From assembly GCA_001513105.1 (NCBI GenBank), contig LFSH01000045.1, forward strand, positions 1 through 45,451: a stretch of DNA of 45,451 nucleotides. Reading direction: 5' to 3'. Below the pieces are notes generated by a model. The model was not told where the DNA came from. It worked only from the letters and a program-made list of their open reading frames with translations, and did no database searches. Source of the DNA: Clostridiales bacterium DTU070. Its GTDB lineage: Bacteria > Bacillota > Clostridia > DSM-8532. Positions 24,816 to 32,997 of this stretch are shown here, in pieces (the first letter of the stretch is position 1; the number at the start of each line of letters is the position of its first letter). The position numbers were made by a program, and so were the translations under genes.

Positions 24816-25773
24816 CTTTCTCACCTCCAAAAGCAACGGGTATGGTATGCCTGTCAATCAGCGGTGTTAAAATATTCATAAGAATTATTGCAAAGGAAAC
24901 TCCTTCGGGCATGTTCCCGTAAAGCCTGAACAGAACGGTAAGCAGCCCGCAGCCGGTTGCGTATATGACCGTTCCTTTCCGCGTCATCGGACTGGTTGCA
25001 TAGTCGGTAGCCATAAACACGGCCCCAATCAACAGCCCTCCCGCAAGAACGTGGTATAACGGATCTCCCGTAAACAGCCCTTCCGGTCCCAATACCCATG
25101 TCAATAAAGCCACCGTACCGGTATATATTACCGGGATATGCCAGGTAATGACCCCCCTGGCAAGCAGGTACACAAAACCCAGTAAAATGGCCAAAGCTGA
25201 AGTCTCTCCGATGCATCCGGGGATTTTACCCAAAAACATATCCATATATGAATACCAGTCAGTTCCACCCACCGGGGTAGCAGTAGCAGTCGCATCCAGC
25301 AGGCTAAGGGGTGTTGCCGAAGCAACAGCATCCGCAAGGGGTTCTGTCCATGTGGTCATCTGCTTTGCCCATGCAACAACGAGAATAACTCTTGCACCTA
25401 AGGCCGGGTTCATAAAGTTCTGGCCTAAACCGCCGAATAACTGTTTTATAAGACCTGTTGCAATTACAGCTCCGACAATGGCTATCCATACGGGAATTGA
25501 CGGGGGAAGGTTAAGAGCCAGTAAGAGTCCTGTTACAACCGCACTTAAATCCGAGATGGTCTGATCCCGTTTTAATCCCTTCCTCATAAGGTATTCGGTC
25601 AAAACCGAAGCTGCAATCGTAACGGCAATTATCAGTGCCGAGCGCAACCCAAAATATATGATTCCCGCCGCTGCTGGGGGGAGCAATGCAATTATCACAT
25701 CCAGCATTATTCTCTGGGTAGTGGCATTATCCCTTAAATGCGGAGATGAACATACAAATAACCTGTTTTCCAA
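24805..25773 (-). CDS. rnfD: Rnf complex subunit D (covalent FMN, membrane)
   Basis: 322 residues with about nine hydrophobic segments. SSPHLRDNATTQRIMLDVI is the family N-terminus. The motif ASATPLS, around residue 150, provides the threonine that binds FMN covalently. QNFMNPALGARV and FMATDYATSPMTRKG are conserved family segments. TTG 25773 has GAGGTGA five bases upstream and gives the usual MENRLFV start; GTG 25782 is the alternative. It overlaps rnfG and follows rnfC by about 45 bases. Confidence 0.95.
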   Translation of the reverse strand: MENRLFVCSSPHLRDNATTQRIMLDVIIALLPPAAAGIIYFGLRSALIIAVTIAASVLTEYLMRKGLKRDQTISDLSAVVTGLLLALNLPPSIPVWIAIVGAVIATGLIKQLFGGLGQNFMNPALGARVILVVAWAKQMTTWTEPLADAVASATPLSLLDATATATPVGGTDWYSYMDMFLGKIPGCIGETSALAILLGFVYLLARGVITWHIPVIYTGTVALLTWVLGPEGLFTGDPLYHVLAGGLLIGAVFMATDYATSPMTRKGTVIYATGCGLLTVLFRLYGNMPEGVSFAIILMNILTPLIDRHTIPVAFGGEKGVG

Positions 25774-25818
25774 TGTTTTCACCTCGATTTCTGTTCTTCG
25801 AAAACTTCTTGAATACCG

Positions 25819-27129
25819 TCAGGCCTTTTTCAACCTTCTGACCGCATCCTTGCCAAGGCGAATGGATTGCACAAGGTGCCTTTTTGACGGACATGAATAG
25901 GAACAGCTTCCGCATTCAATGCAATCAAGAATATGGTACCTGTTCAGTTCGTCAATTTTATTGGCCATTACAAGACGGTTTATTTCCAAAGGCAATAAAT
26001 TCATTGGACAGGCATCAATACATCTGCCACATCGAATACATGCCCATTCAGCCGGAAGGTCTCCTTCCTTTTTATCGAATGCCAGTATCGCATTGGTATT
26101 CTTTATCACCGATGTCTCAAGGGAGTACTGGGCAATGCCCATCATCGGTCCACCCATTAAAACCTTGTACGGGGTTGAACTGAAGCCCCCGCAGAAATCA
26201 AACACATCGCGTAAAGACGTTCCGATAGGCACATCAACATTTTTCGGCCGGTTAACCACCGGTCCGTCCACCGTAACCCGTTTCCGGATAAGAGGCATGC
26301 CTGTTTCAATGTAAGACGCTATAAACGAAACGGTGTTGACGTTCAGAACAATGCACCCTACATCCGCAGGCAGTTTACCCGAAGGAACCTTCCTTCCGGT
26401 AACCGAGTAAATCAGTGTTTTTTCTGCCCCCTGGGGATACCTCGAACGAAGGCTTTGAACTGATATCCTTTTATCTTCCTCAGCCAGCCCGGTCAAAATC
26501 ATAATTGCATCAGGCTTGTTGTTCTCAATGCCTATAACGGCCCGGGGAATATCAAGATAATCCAGCACAAGCCTGATGCCGTTGATTATGCCTGACGGAT
26601 TCTCAACCATTTCCCTGTAGTCAGAAGTAATATAAGGTTCACATTCTGCACCGTTTATGATTAAACAGTCAATCTCCTTGTCCTTTGGAGGATTCAGCTT
26701 AACATGAGTTGGAAAACCCGCCCCGCCCAGGCCGACAAGTCCCGCCTGCCGTATGGCTTTAAGAAAGTCATCCCTGTTTCTTACTTCCGGGGGAGAAATA
26801 TCCTCAGATATTTCCTGCTTCCCGTCTGTTTTTATTTCCACAGACATAACCAGCTTACCACTTGCATACAGCATGGGTTCAACTTTTGTCACCGTTCCCG
26901 AAACACTGGAGTGAACAGGTGAAGATACATATGCCTCGCTGTCGCCGATTTTTTGTCCGACCTTCACCGTATCACCCTGCTTAACAAGGGGCGTGCAGGG
27001 TGCACCTATATGTTGAATCATCGGGATTACTACCTTTTCAGGGGTACCGATAGCAGAAGTTTCCGACCCGGCAGTATTTTTGCGGTGCGGTGCAGGTACG
27101 CCGCCGCGAAATACCCATTTTAATGCCAT
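25819..27129 (-). CDS. rnfC: Rnf complex subunit C (NAD+-reactive)
   Basis: 436 residues. RnfC holds the site that reduces NAD+ with electrons coming through the complex. The N-terminal barrel-sandwich domain (VIPMIQHIGAPCTPLVKQGDTVKVGQ) is followed by the NuoF-like FMN/NADH fold (GLVGLGGAGFPTHVKLNPP, INGAECEPYITSDYREM) and two ferredoxin-type motifs (CIRCGRCIDACPMN, CIECGSCSYSCPS). ATG 27129 has GAGGTG six bases upstream; the open frame continues to 27186 but those codons run through the promoter region. First gene of the rnfCDGEAB operon, behind a good SigA promoter. Confidence 0.96.
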   Translation of the reverse strand: MALKWVFRGGVPAPHRKNTAGSETSAIGTPEKVVIPMIQHIGAPCTPLVKQGDTVKVGQKIGDSEAYVSSPVHSSVSGTVTKVEPMLYASGKLVMSVEIKTDGKQEISEDISPPEVRNRDDFLKAIRQAGLVGLGGAGFPTHVKLNPPKDKEIDCLIINGAECEPYITSDYREMVENPSGIINGIRLVLDYLDIPRAVIGIENNKPDAIMILTGLAEEDKRISVQSLRSRYPQGAEKTLIYSVTGRKVPSGKLPADVGCIVLNVNTVSFIASYIETGMPLIRKRVTVDGPVVNRPKNVDVPIGTSLRDVFDFCGGFSSTPYKVLMGGPMMGIAQYSLETSVIKNTNAILAFDKKEGDLPAEWACIRCGRCIDACPMNLLPLEINRLVMANKIDELNRYHILDCIECGSCSYSCPSKRHLVQSIRLGKDAVRRLKKA

Positions 27130-27176
27130 ACCATCACCTCGTTTCTTAAAAAAGTATAATAGAAGCACACAGATTA

Positions 27177-27205
27177 ATAATAGCACAAGACTTCTTAATT
27201 GTGAA
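27177..27205 (-). promoter_or_regulatory. SigA promoter for rnfCDGEAB
   Basis: Minus strand TTCACA (27200-27205), 17-base spacer, TATTAT (27177-27182); each hexamer matches five of six consensus positions. It is about 48 bases ahead of the rnfC start. A TTCACAA half-site over the -35 resembles half of a Rex operator, but the other half is missing. Confidence 0.68.
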
Positions 27206-27231
27206 TACGAAAAATGTTTTTTGTATACAAT

Positions 27232-27265
27232 ATAAAAACCGGCAAAACCTTATATTATGCCGGTT
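27232..27265 (-). terminator. Terminator after the hydrogenase-related cluster
   Basis: Minus strand AACCGGCA and TGCCGGTT form an 8-bp stem with a 13-base loop, followed by TTTTTATA. It sits four bases past the stop of the NuoCD-like gene and separates this cluster from rnfC, so the two are neighbours but probably separate transcripts. Confidence 0.87.
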
Positions 27266-27268
27266 CCC

Positions 27269-28642
27269 CTATTTTTCCATTCCTGAAAAATCAAGATCCA
27301 GGCTTGAAATCGCCAGAGGCAGTTCATTTAATTCTGTTCCCTCCAGGATATGACTTATGAACGAGAAATTAACCGAAGATGAATTCCTTATTTTTATATC
27401 CGTAACAATACCTTCATCGACACTCACATAAACAACCAGTTCTCCAAAAGCCTCCGGTTCGCGGACAATCAGTTCGCCTTTGTTCCTCATACCGGTAAAG
27501 GATTTCACGTCGCCTTTCGGCAGAACTTCAATTGCCTGATCAATCAGCGACAGCGACAGTAATGAATCGTCAAAAATAAGCATTGTACGTGTAAAACAGC
27601 TGCTTTCGCTGTATACGGGTGTTTTATAGGACAGTACGTAATAGGGCAGCCTTGACAGTTTACGTACATCCTCGGCAAAACCTGCCGAACGGGTAGCCCT
27701 GCCGGTCATAATCCTTGCAATGTTTTTGCCGGTTTTTCCGACAGAACTCATTCTTTCCGCAATGGACGGCGCGGCATTCCACCTGTCCCTTATGGCCGAT
27801 AATTCATGGACCATTTCCTGGAGAATGACATTAACCTGGAGTAATGTTTCCCTGTCGATATCACGGTTCAGGCCGCCCGGTACAAGGATACCCTTAAGCT
27901 GCGGGTCATCGGCTATCAGTGACGCTGCTTCGTTGAACAGCGTAATCAGCCTGAAAATGGCCGAATTGTCCGACAGAAGACCGAGACATTTTGTAATATG
28001 ACTTAACCTGTAAAGATTTGCGCGCAAAAAGCTCATTTCATTCAGGACAAGCCTTATATAATTTGCCTTGTCGGGAACGGCAATGTCGTTTATTTTCTCA
28101 ACCGCGTGTAAAAAAGCCAGCCCGATTGAAAATCCGTTCACTGAAGAAATCCTCTCCAGCATGTCCAGCACATGGGGTACCTTTTCCCCGATGCACAGTG
28201 CCTCAACTCCGCGGTGATTGTAGCCCGTTTCGGCATGAACTTCCCTGACGATATCATCCCTTATTGAAAAGCTGAAGAAAACCGGTTCCTGGAGCAGCGG
28301 ATGAAAGGGGCCCAGCTCAAAAATCAAATCATCGCTGTTTTCCTTTTTCCCGGCTTCCCCGTTTTCCGGTACGTAAAACTTTACAGGGAATGAATCGGCA
28401 ATTTCCTTCTGCATTTGGGCACCTTCGGAAAATATTCCCGTAACCGACGGAATTATGCTGTTTTTCGGAATATCGACATCCACCGAATCAATAAAACCGT
28501 CTTTTTCAAGCACATACGTCAGCCTTACAAAATCCTCCTCGCAGGCCCCCTTCATGAGCAGAAGCCTGTAATCCATGGACTTGTAGCCGTACAGCGTACC
28601 TGCTAATGCTCTTTTCTGTTTTTCACCAAAAGAACTGCTCAT
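27269..28642 (-). CDS. NuoC-NuoD-like fused subunit, hydrogenase-large-subunit family without NiFe cysteines
   Basis: 457 residues. The first 100 residues resemble NuoC/30-kDa subunits (IPSVTGIFSEGAQMQKEIADSF). From residue 109 the protein follows the group 4 hydrogenase large subunit/NuoD pattern (ELGPFHPLLQEP, then ETGYNHRGVEAL). The place where hydrogenases have RICGIC reads RISSVN (about residues 163-168), and the C-terminal DPCxxC is replaced by LDLDFSGMEK. All four nickel-iron cysteines are therefore absent and hydrogenase chemistry is ruled out by known requirements. NuoD also lacks them, but NuoD binds quinone. Best described as an energy-converting-hydrogenase-related (Ehr-type) subunit. 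It follows the NuoB-like gene by three bases. Partner reaction unknown. Confidence 0.82.
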   Translation of the reverse strand: MSSSFGEKQKRALAGTLYGYKSMDYRLLLMKGACEEDFVRLTYVLEKDGFIDSVDVDIPKNSIIPSVTGIFSEGAQMQKEIADSFPVKFYVPENGEAGKKENSDDLIFELGPFHPLLQEPVFFSFSIRDDIVREVHAETGYNHRGVEALCIGEKVPHVLDMLERISSVNGFSIGLAFLHAVEKINDIAVPDKANYIRLVLNEMSFLRANLYRLSHITKCLGLLSDNSAIFRLITLFNEAASLIADDPQLKGILVPGGLNRDIDRETLLQVNVILQEMVHELSAIRDRWNAAPSIAERMSSVGKTGKNIARIMTGRATRSAGFAEDVRKLSRLPYYVLSYKTPVYSESSCFTRTMLIFDDSLLSLSLIDQAIEVLPKGDVKSFTGMRNKGELIVREPEAFGELVVYVSVDEGIVTDIKIRNSSSVNFSFISHILEGTELNELPLAISSLDLDFSGMEK

Positions 28643-28645
28643 TGT

Positions 28646-29089
28646 TCATTCCTGCCTTTTATCATTACGATAATCGGGTTCCTTTACGCTCTCCATTGCC
28701 CTGACAACAGCTTCAAGTATTTCTGCAGAGCCGGGCGTGCAGCCGCGTATCCACGAGTTAACCGGCAGTATATCCTCTGCAGTATATAAACCATTGCCCT
28801 CCCTGCGGAACAGGCTGCCTGAACACGCACAGGCTCCCACGGCTATAACGGCTTTCGGGTCGGGCATTTTTCCGTATACTTCCAGGATCCTGTCCCGTGA
28901 TTTCCCGTTAATACAGCCGCATATAAGCAGGCAATCGGCATGTTTCGGATTCCCGGTTACAGATATGCCCTTTATTTCATTGTTACCGGACAAAGCCAAG
29001 AGGAACTGATGGGCGCAATCCATGCATCCGCCGGCTTGTATTGCAAATACCGATATCGACTTCGTCCGTATTTTGCTGAACCAGTTCAC
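28646..29089 (-). CDS. NuoB/EchC-like Fe-S subunit
   Basis: 147 residues. The family carries one proximal 4Fe-4S cluster next to the active site of the large subunit. Cysteine positions resemble group 4 hydrogenase small subunits: AGGCMDCAHQ at the N-terminus, VGACACSGSLF and IRGCTPGS later; an extra LLICGC is also present. The family word GNPKHADCLLI matches GNPRHADVL of EchC. The start chosen is GTG 29089, eight bases after AAGGAG; a GTG at 29098 would overlap that site. It is 45 bases after the NuoH-like gene. Cluster binding appears intact, unlike the large subunit's metal site. Confidence 0.82.
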   Translation of the reverse strand: MNWFSKIRTKSISVFAIQAGGCMDCAHQFLLALSGNNEIKGISVTGNPKHADCLLICGCINGKSRDRILEVYGKMPDPKAVIAVGACACSGSLFRREGNGLYTAEDILPVNSWIRGCTPGSAEILEAVVRAMESVKEPDYRNDKRQE

Positions 29090-29134
29090 ATCAAGCACTC
29101 CTTCTGCTACTTCAGATCCCTGACCTGACGTTGA

Positions 29135-29983
29135 TTATATCAGGTAAAACAGGCATATAAAGTTTATAACCGACATACTGCCTGCCCATCCCCAGGAATA
29201 CCTTGCTGCCTTCTTCCATTCCACCGTTGAAACAAACCTGTCGAAAAGCAGGAAGGAAAAATACAACAGTGAAACAATTATATATGATACAGGTTTCGGC
29301 AGGGGCAGGAAAACAGATATAATCCTGAGCCATACGCCAATTTCTGTCCATTGTGCAAGCTGGATTACCGCAAGACTCCACCCACTGTACGGTGTATAAA
29401 GGGCCGCGCCCAAAACAGTCTCTTCGTCTCCCGATACTCCAAAATTGAAGTATAAAAGGTTGCCCTTCATTAAAAGTATTACAAACAGCGATATAAGAGT
29501 AAACGGCAGGCTGATGACAAGACCGTTGATTTCCGAAAGGCCGGCAATTTCTTTAAGCCTGAGCGTACTGGCGGCTTTATAGATTGATGCGCCGGCAACA
29601 ATCGAAGCAAACAGCCAGATTATAAACCTTGAAATGCTTCTCCTTGCCGACATTCTGCCCGAAAACTCACCGCTGCTGAAAGCCCCGGTGATAACAAACA
29701 AATCCATCATCGAAAGAACCGAAACAACAAAAAGGAAATTATATCCGGCTACGGCCATGTACAATGCTATCAGGGAAAACAGGCACGAACCGGCGGCAAA
29801 AAAGCAGGCAAAGAAATTGGTATCCTCATCTTTCTTTTCGAACAGCTTCAACAGCCTGTAAACGGGCTGAAGAATGTATGTCCTGCTTTGACCGGGCATC
29901 AAGGATTTTATATAGTCATATGCAATGTACAAAAGCGGAACCGACAGGATTATGGCAAGAAACCAGGCAGTCACTTCAAGCAC
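29135..29983 (-). CDS. NuoH/EchB/HyfC-like membrane subunit
   Basis: 282 residues, about seven to eight membrane segments. The loop GQSRTYILQPVYRLLKLFEKK corresponds to the GRxGPxxxQPxxDxxKLxxK loop of EchB/HyfC, with the conserved Asp replaced by Arg. The second loop reads GDEETVLGAALYTPYSGW where relatives have E-E-x-x-G and EYSG; here Pro replaces that Glu. The C-terminus (ARYSWGWAGSMSVINF) is like EchB. GTG start at 29983 has GGGGGTGAG upstream and overlaps the upstream NuoL/M-like gene by 13 bases. NuoH links redox change to the membrane arm; the altered residues suggest changed coupling. Confidence 0.8.
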   Translation of the reverse strand: MLEVTAWFLAIILSVPLLYIAYDYIKSLMPGQSRTYILQPVYRLLKLFEKKDEDTNFFACFFAAGSCLFSLIALYMAVAGYNFLFVVSVLSMMDLFVITGAFSSGEFSGRMSARRSISRFIIWLFASIVAGASIYKAASTLRLKEIAGLSEINGLVISLPFTLISLFVILLMKGNLLYFNFGVSGDEETVLGAALYTPYSGWSLAVIQLAQWTEIGVWLRIISVFLPLPKPVSYIIVSLLYFSFLLFDRFVSTVEWKKAARYSWGWAGSMSVINFICLFYLI

Positions 29984-31302
29984 AATAAACTCACCCCCAA
30001 GGCAAGAGCAGTTGTTGTTATCCAGCTTATTCTTATTATCAGCCTGTAATTCATCCTGAACGGGATAATCGAAGAAATCACATGCTCGTCACAGATCTCC
30101 GGGGCCTGGCTTGTGTGCGTGAATATCGAAGAAATCCACATAATGATGTATGCTATTGTCAAAACCATTCCTGCAATAACCATCAGCACCGGCAGCGGAT
30201 TACCCGACAAAAAATCCCTGCTGGTATGTACATCATTGAAAACGGTGGCCACTGCCAATCCCGATATGCTCATAATCATACTTAAAATACTGTGCCTGTT
30301 CCTGTAATGCAGCAGGGCAAAACAGGCACCCGAGAAAACCAGGAGGCTTCCGTAAAAAATCATAAGCGTAATTATACCCCTGTACAGAACATGAAAGAAT
30401 GGACGGAATTTCAACAAAACCCCATATGGCACAATCAGCGAAAAAATGATCAGGTACAGTCCTGCTATCGGAACGGCCTTCGAATAGTCAAACCACGGGA
30501 CATAATTTTCCGGGATCAGAAGTCCCATTGAAACGACAGACATAATTATTACCAGTGCAGCAATCTCCGATACCTTTCCGAAACCTTGTGCAAAATCCTG
30601 CATTGCGAGGGAACCTGTTGCCCTGTAAGCAATAATGCTTACAATAAGAAACAGTGTAAGAGCAGCCTGCTGAATACAGGGAATTGCACGCGGGAAATAT
30701 CTCTTCGTTTCATCTTTCTCAAATGCTTTCAGGAACAAGAGGCCCGACAGATACTGCCATTGCCAGAACAAAAACAGGCCGGTCATGCTTTTAGCCGATA
30801 TCAACCCGGCAAAGGATGAAAGGAGAAGGGCAAATCCCATTCCAAAACGCTTAAGTACAACCGATGAGTTCCTGCTGTACTTTTTAAGGCAATAGATTAT
30901 AAACGGAACAAATGATATGACAATTACCGCGCCCGATACCAGCAGCAGCTTCTCCCTTAAATCGGAATACAGGAAGATATCAGGCTCTTCCGGGGAGATA
31001 AATATTTCGAAACAAACCAGAATAACAGCCTGGATAAAGGTAAATACCGATATTATATACTGCTTGTCCCTCAGTGAAAGCAAAAAAATAAAAAAGACGG
31101 TCACTGGAGATATTATTTTCCAAAACAGCGAAGGTACGGGAAAAACCGCTGAACTTTCATTTATACTCATAACAAAAGAGCATACGGCAAAGAAACATCC
31201 TGTTCCTGTTATTATAAGCATTGCCCCTTTTCCTTCAAGAAGCATTGCAACAAAGAATAAAACCAGCGGTACGAGCACAAGGCTTAACATTAATAAATCC
31301 AT
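29971..31302 (-). CDS. NuoL/M/EchA-like antiporter-type membrane subunit, divergent
   Basis: 443 residues with roughly 13 membrane segments. The region LFLFWQWQYLSGLLFL aligns with the family segment FxFWExMxLxSxxL, but the Glu that takes part in proton transfer is Gln. In the segment where relatives have K-x-A-x-x-PxHxWLPxA, it reads GLLIPENYVPWFDYSKAVP, so the usual Lys and His are absent. Weak resemblance to NuoL/M remains, and position in the cluster with NuoH-, NuoB- and NuoCD-like genes supports the call. ATG 31302 follows GGGGG by eight bases; the ATG at 31320 has none. First gene of the four-gene cluster. Confidence 0.7.
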   Translation of the reverse strand: MDLLMLSLVLVPLVLFFVAMLLEGKGAMLIITGTGCFFAVCSFVMSINESSAVFPVPSLFWKIISPVTVFFIFLLSLRDKQYIISVFTFIQAVILVCFEIFISPEEPDIFLYSDLREKLLLVSGAVIVISFVPFIIYCLKKYSRNSSVVLKRFGMGFALLLSSFAGLISAKSMTGLFLFWQWQYLSGLLFLKAFEKDETKRYFPRAIPCIQQAALTLFLIVSIIAYRATGSLAMQDFAQGFGKVSEIAALVIIMSVVSMGLLIPENYVPWFDYSKAVPIAGLYLIIFSLIVPYGVLLKFRPFFHVLYRGIITLMIFYGSLLVFSGACFALLHYRNRHSILSMIMSISGLAVATVFNDVHTSRDFLSGNPLPVLMVIAGMVLTIAYIIMWISSIFTHTSQAPEICDEHVISSIIPFRMNYRLIIRISWITTTALALGVSLLCLK

Positions 31303-31358
31303 AACCCTGTCCCCCAGCATAATGTATCTTTATTTAGTATATTCGTTTTTGCAATATT

Positions 31359-32180
31359 CTACAAGGACTTTTTTCCAGTCTGCGCTCCGCCCCTTTTTTC
31401 TGCAGCCCTGAAAGCAATTAATGCAACCGCAACCGCGGCATTAAGGGAATTAATTTCCCCATACATCGGAATTCTTAACAGTATATCGCAGTTTTCCCGG
31501 ACCAGGCGGCTGATTCCTTCTCCCTCGCTTCCGATTACAACTGCCAGGGGACTTTGGTAATCATAGTCGTAATACCGGGTCTCGCCTTCCATATCCGCTC
31601 CCGCTATCCATAAACCTTTTTCTTTTAAATCCCGGATTGTACCTGTAAGATTTGCTACCCTTGCAATTAAAATGTGTTCTGCAGCTCCTGCCGCAACCTT
31701 TGCAACCACGGGAGTCATGGCTGCAGAGCGCCTTTTTGGAATTATTATACCGTGCACTCCTGCACATTCTGCTGTTCTGATTATAGAGCCGAGGTTGTTC
31801 GGATCTGTAATACCGTCAAGTATGAAAATAAGCGGAAGCTGTGCCATATCTTCAGCTTTTTTCAGTATATCTTCAACTTCAGCGTACGAATAGGGTGATA
31901 CATCGGCAATTACTCCCTGGTGATTCCTTGTTTCCGACATCTGGTTCATTCCGGCTTTATCAAGGTATGAAACAACAATTCCTTTACTCCTTGCAACGGC
32001 GTATATCTTTTCCAGAACAGGATCTTTCAGCCCTTTTTCAATATAAATCCTGTTTATCGTGTGTTCCGCCTTCAGCGCTTCAAGGATCGGGTTTCTGCCT
32101 TCCAGCCTGCCTGTTGCGCCACCTGTTTCGTTTATGTTTTCACCGTTGTATTTTCTGTTTTCATTCCTCTTTCTTCCCAT
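31359..32180 (-). CDS. rlmB: 23S rRNA 2'-O-methyltransferase RlmB (SpoU/TrmH family)
   Basis: 273 residues. SpoU-type enzymes methylate ribose 2'-OH; RlmB acts on a guanosine of 23S rRNA. After a basic N-terminus comes the substrate-binding domain (GRNPILEALKAEHTINRIYIE) and then the knotted SPOUT domain with three motifs: ILDGITDPNNLGSIIRTAEC, VIGSEGEGISRLV and IPMYGEINSLNAAVAVALI. ATG 32180 lies inside the end of mrnC (20-base overlap) with AGGAAGGAG in range. rlmB directly after mrnC is the standard Firmicute order. Confidence 0.95.
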   Translation of the reverse strand: MGRKRNENRKYNGENINETGGATGRLEGRNPILEALKAEHTINRIYIEKGLKDPVLEKIYAVARSKGIVVSYLDKAGMNQMSETRNHQGVIADVSPYSYAEVEDILKKAEDMAQLPLIFILDGITDPNNLGSIIRTAECAGVHGIIIPKRRSAAMTPVVAKVAAGAAEHILIARVANLTGTIRDLKEKGLWIAGADMEGETRYYDYDYQSPLAVVIGSEGEGISRLVRENCDILLRIPMYGEINSLNAAVAVALIAFRAAEKRGGAQTGKKSL

Positions 32181-32595
32181 CGGGGTCTTCTCCTTCCTGT
32201 TCTATAATATCAGCGGCCATGTTGAGAATTTCTTCCAGGCGGTCGTATTTCCCAAGGAGGTACAGGTATCCAAGAACGGCTTCAAAGGCAGTTGCCCTGC
32301 GGTAATCCAAAACATCGGCATGCTTCGGAACGGTGGCCGATTTTGAGTTTCTTCCTCTTCTGAAAATAATTTTCTCATCATCATTAAGCCGGTCATACAG
32401 TTCACTTACAATCCTGCTCTGGGCCGAAGCCCTGACATAGTTTATCGCCTTTACATGCATCCTGTGTGCTGATTCCTTCCTTTTCATGACAAGGCGGCTT
32501 CTTACAAACAAATCAAACACCGAATCCCCCACAAAGGCCAGGACCAGGGGGGATAACTGGTTGACAAACTGGATATCCGCTTTTTCGGTTTTCAT
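32161..32595 (-). CDS. mrnC: Mini-ribonuclease 3
   Basis: 144 residues, a lone RNase III catalytic domain without a dsRNA-binding domain. MrnC trims 23S rRNA precursor in Bacillus. The acidic signature AFVGDSVFDLFVRSRLV corresponds to the family A-Y-I-G-D-A-x-Y-E, and the second half has YRRATAFEAVLGYLYLLG. ATG 32595 is preceded by AGGGAT eight bases away and gives the usual N-terminal length; ATG 32625 is the alternative. cysS, which normally lies just upstream, is not there. Confidence 0.93.
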   Translation of the reverse strand: MKTEKADIQFVNQLSPLVLAFVGDSVFDLFVRSRLVMKRKESAHRMHVKAINYVRASAQSRIVSELYDRLNDDEKIIFRRGRNSKSATVPKHADVLDYRRATAFEAVLGYLYLLGKYDRLEEILNMAADIIEQEGEDPDGKKEE

Positions 32596-32701
32596 ATAAT
32601 CAATCCCTGCTCTTATTATATCCATGAACCCGGAGCTTATTTCTCAAATGAATTATCGGGCCCAATAAGCATTCTGTTGCATCTTTATGCTCATATACAC
32701 A

Positions 32702-32730
32702 ATTTTACTGTAACGCAGGCAATCAATCAA
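32702..32730 (-). promoter_or_regulatory. Candidate SigA promoter for mrnC-rlmB
   Basis: Minus strand TTGATT (32725-32730), 17-base spacer, TAAAAT (32702-32707). It would give a leader of about 100 bases before the mrnC start. Confidence 0.5.
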
Positions 32731-32739
32731 TACAGGCCA

Positions 32740-32985
32740 GCGCGATACAGGGTTTACGGGGTTCTTGCGGACATTTCCTGTGACAAATGGATTCTGCGTG
32801 TGCTTCTGATGGTGCCTTTTTCCTTCTGCCCGGTATCCAGAACCGCTGAAAATCAAGGTTTAAGAGATGTTAATAAGCCGGCTTAAAGTCGGGATCAAAA
32901 TATCTGCAAAATTGAACAAACATTTTGTCCATATTCATTATAAATTAGTTTATTTTGTCTCTTGTTATACCGGATTAAAAATTTT
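32740..32985. other. Intergenic stretch without a recognisable gene
   Basis: Part of the 650-base gap between mrnC and the thioredoxin-reductase gene. Open frames here are short, lack ribosome binding sites and give compositionally implausible proteins. A perfect 12-bp palindrome TAAGCCGGCTTA lies at 32874-32885. No remnant of cysS could be made out. Confidence 0.5.
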
Positions 32986-32997
32986 TATAATTATTAC

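Noticed and set aside
27190-27210. Rex redox operator at the rnf promoter
   Set aside because: TTCACAA is present but without its inverted partner at the right distance.
32653-32856. 67-codon minus-strand frame upstream of mrnC, as a possible cysS remnant
   Set aside because: The translation shows no CysRS C-terminal pattern and it overlaps the promoter candidate.
32870-32938. Minus-strand 22-codon frame
   Set aside because: No ribosome binding site and no resemblance to known small proteins.
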